Assembly (NCBI RefSeq): GCF_016859285.1
Contig: NC_053405.1
Coordinates: 1,659,260 to 1,723,259, forward strand
Length of the DNA: 64,000 nt
Direction: 5' to 3'
DNA from: Xiphias gladius
Lineage: Eukaryota; Chordata; Actinopteri; Istiophoriformes; Xiphiidae
Positions 62,359-64,000 of the stretch are shown piece after piece (within the stretch, counting starts at the first letter, position 1; every line of letters starts with the position of its first letter). Below the pieces are notes generated by a model that saw nothing but the letters and a program-made list of their open reading frames with translations, searched no databases and was not told the origin of the DNA. The position numbers were made by a program, and so were the translations under genes.

Positions 62359-63395
62359 AACTTTCTCCAAAGAATGAATTTTCTCTGCTCTTGATTTTTT
62401 TTTTTTTGGTGTCAAACACACACAGCCGGGTTTTTAAACCTCCCGTGTTTTTAACAGTCTGTCACCGGGTGGATTTTCTTCTCCGCATCCTCAGCTCTAC
62501 CGGTCCTCGGTCAACAGTGACAGCATGAAGTGGTGGGAAGTGAAGACAGAGTACTTCGTTAACCCCAGAGAGAAACGGGGTCTTCAAAACCAGCCGAGTC
62601 ACGTCAGTCACAGAACAGACAACAACAGAAAACTAACCACCGTAGACTGTGTTCATGTGAGGGCTTCAGAAGCTGGAAGCTGGAGCAGGACTTCACCTGT
62701 TCACCTGAGACATTTGTATGGACAGAAAAGTGTGAGGCTGGTATTTCAGACTGGACCTAGTTGGATAAACTGTGTTTTTCTCCGTTTGTAGGCAAAACAG
62801 TTCTATTAAGAGAAAAGTGCACGTACACGGTTGCTGATTAGTGACAGGTATTCACAGGGAAATCTGCCTGCCGACTCTTCCCGTGTTTTCTGGAAGTTTT
62901 CTTTAACGTTGCAGAATTCTACTGTCGAAGCTGTTTCAACGTGACAGCACTTTGCATTGTGGGTTTCTTTCAGTCTACAGTTCAACAGTTTGTCCCTCGA
63001 AATTGAAAATATTCACAGTAAGATCTGGATTATTTTACTGGGAAAATATCACAAACAACGTCCTGCCTTTCATTTATTCCCTCTCGCTTTTGTACATTTA
63101 TCAAACTCACGAATTTATGTCACATGTCAACAGTTAAAGAGAAAAACTGATATTCAAAAAATCTTTCTGTTCATTAATATTTTATATCTTCATTTTGCTC
63201 CTAACATTTTTACTGTTGCCTGGTTTCAGTTATTCTTCCCTCTCTTGTTCTGAATGAAACATTAGAGTTTCACTAATTCAAGTTAAATGGAAAAATGTAT
63301 GAATAGTTTGCGGTTTTCGTTCTGTCGGACGTCAGGTCACTTCGGCCCTGACTCAAGTCTCAGAGCATCACGGGAGATTATCAGGAGACTTGGGG

Positions 63396-63515
63396 GATAA
63401 AAAAGTGAGCTGGCGCTTCTGGCTGCGCGTCAGCGAATGACACAGTGTTCAGATGAGGAAGAGGAGGAGGAAGAGGGGGGAGGGCGTGTCTCTCCTCCTC
63501 CTCCCTCCTTCACTG
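63396..63515 (+). promoter_or_regulatory. Putative niban1 promoter
   Basis: A TATA-like GATAAAAAAG at 63396-63405 lies about 190 bp upstream of the start codon. It is followed by a purine-rich GAGGAAGAGGAGGAGGAAGA stretch with GGGAGGGCGTG (SP/KLF-like) and then a pyrimidine-rich mirror CTCCTCCTCC. The arrangement fits a core promoter, but the start site is not known. Confidence 0.4.
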
Positions 63516-63595
63516 CTGCCGCTGCAGATCGATGTGACGGTGTTTGTACCTGAGGACTGAACCCTACCTGTGGATCCTCTCCCGGCAGCAGCACC

Positions 63596-63650
63596 ATGGG
63601 GGTCTCCGCGTCCAGTCTGCTGGATGAGAACAAATCCAACTACATCAGAG
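63596..63650 (+). CDS. niban1: Niban apoptosis regulator 1, first coding exon (partial)
   Basis: ATG at 63596 in a strong GCACCATGG context opens an 18-codon exon, MGVSASSLLDENKSNYIR, ending in phase 1 at AGAG|GTAAAG. It matches the highly characteristic start of NIBAN1/FAM129A (human begins MGGSASSQLDE). The MGxxxS start is an N-myristoylation signal, in keeping with membrane association. The family carries a PH domain and takes part in stress and translation control. All other exons lie to the right of the window; the remaining 350 bases are intron 1. Its position right after trmt1l agrees with human 1q25, where NIBAN1 and TRMT1L are close. A NIBAN paralogue (NIBAN2/3) is less likely on both sequence and neighbours. 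Confidence 0.8.
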
Positions 63651-64000
63651 GTAAAGAGAAAAAAAAAAGGAGAAGGAAAAGGAAAAAGAGGGAAAAGAGA
63701 TGTTAAGAACGCGCGGAGTCACGTTTGGAGCGACGCGGCGGGGACGCACCGCGCTCTCGCCGCGGTTCCCTTGCCACCCAGGACACACAGCAGCCCGGTC
63801 CTGGCGGTCTGTCCAGCAAACTTCCACTTCTCCACCTCTGCGTTGTTATGGAGCTTAAGGTCTAATTGTTAGTGATCGGGGGGAATCGGCGAATCGATCG
63901 GGGAAGCGCGCTCGCTTTCCCTCCGCTGCGCTTCCGAGGAATCAATGAATTTCAGCCTGTGATCTTCCTGATCCACGGGAATCGGCGCCTCGTTCATTTC
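63651..64000 (+). other. niban1 intron 1 (start)
   Basis: An A/G-rich run right after the donor (63656-63700), then CpG-rich DNA that probably belongs to the promoter-proximal CpG island. No exon was recognised. Confidence 0.6.

Larger units (their letters stand above)
61947..63595. other. trmt1l 3' UTR and spacer to niban1
   Basis: The trmt1l 3' untranslated region probably ends after AATAAA at 62353-62358, about 410 bases after the stop. From 62400 to 63350 nothing gene-like is seen. The niban1 5' region starts at about 63390. Confidence 0.6.

Noticed and set aside
1-64000. CRISPR arrays, operons, prophage or bacterial defence systems
   Set aside because: The sequence is clearly vertebrate with spliced genes; no spaced direct-repeat arrays or prokaryotic signals were seen.

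Overview
This is a vertebrate nuclear genomic window, almost certainly from a ray-finned (teleost, probably percomorph-like) fish. The reasons are multi-exon genes with GT-AG introns, vertebrate gene families recognisable exon by exon, many short Tc1/mariner- and hAT-like transposon remnants, and an IFIT gene close to housekeeping genes. There are no bacterial operons, CRISPR arrays or ribosome binding sites. I built the gene models by hand from the sequence, checking splice sites and reading phase. No alignment or database search was run.

Layout. (1) 1.2-8.1 kb, plus strand: the last four recognisable coding exons of a small single-pass membrane protein that I cannot name; its first exon was not found. 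(2) 8.1-18.4 kb: about 10 kb without a convincing gene. It holds two dead Tc1-like transposases, a 0.4 kb polypurine block, a 14-bp minisatellite and other repeats. (3) 18.4-37.0 kb, minus strand: complete orc1 in 18 coding exons (957 aa), with BAH domain, acidic linker, AAA+ ATPase and C-terminal winged helix. (4) 37.5-43.8 kb, plus strand: complete prpf38a in 10 coding exons (309 aa). It is head to head with orc1 across a 510-bp shared promoter that has a CTCF-like and an ETS-like site. (5) 45.7-47.8 kb, minus strand: an interferon-induced TPR (IFIT) gene with the family's tiny first coding exon and an ISRE-like element upstream. (6) 48.56-49.40 kb: a transposon-like element with about 155-bp, nearly identical terminal inverted repeats. 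(7) 50.1-61.9 kb, plus strand: complete trmt1l in 16 coding exons (681 aa). (8) 63.6 kb to the edge: first coding exon of niban1; the rest lies outside.

How the genes relate. orc1 (replication licensing) and prpf38a (spliceosome activation) are housekeeping genes that probably share a bidirectional promoter, as they do in human 1p32. trmt1l and niban1 are close neighbours in human 1q25. The window therefore joins two segments that are far apart on human chromosome 1, with an interferon-response gene at the junction. Introns and intergenic DNA contain many decayed DNA-transposon pieces, one LINE 3' tail, several perfect hairpins and purine-rich microsatellites.
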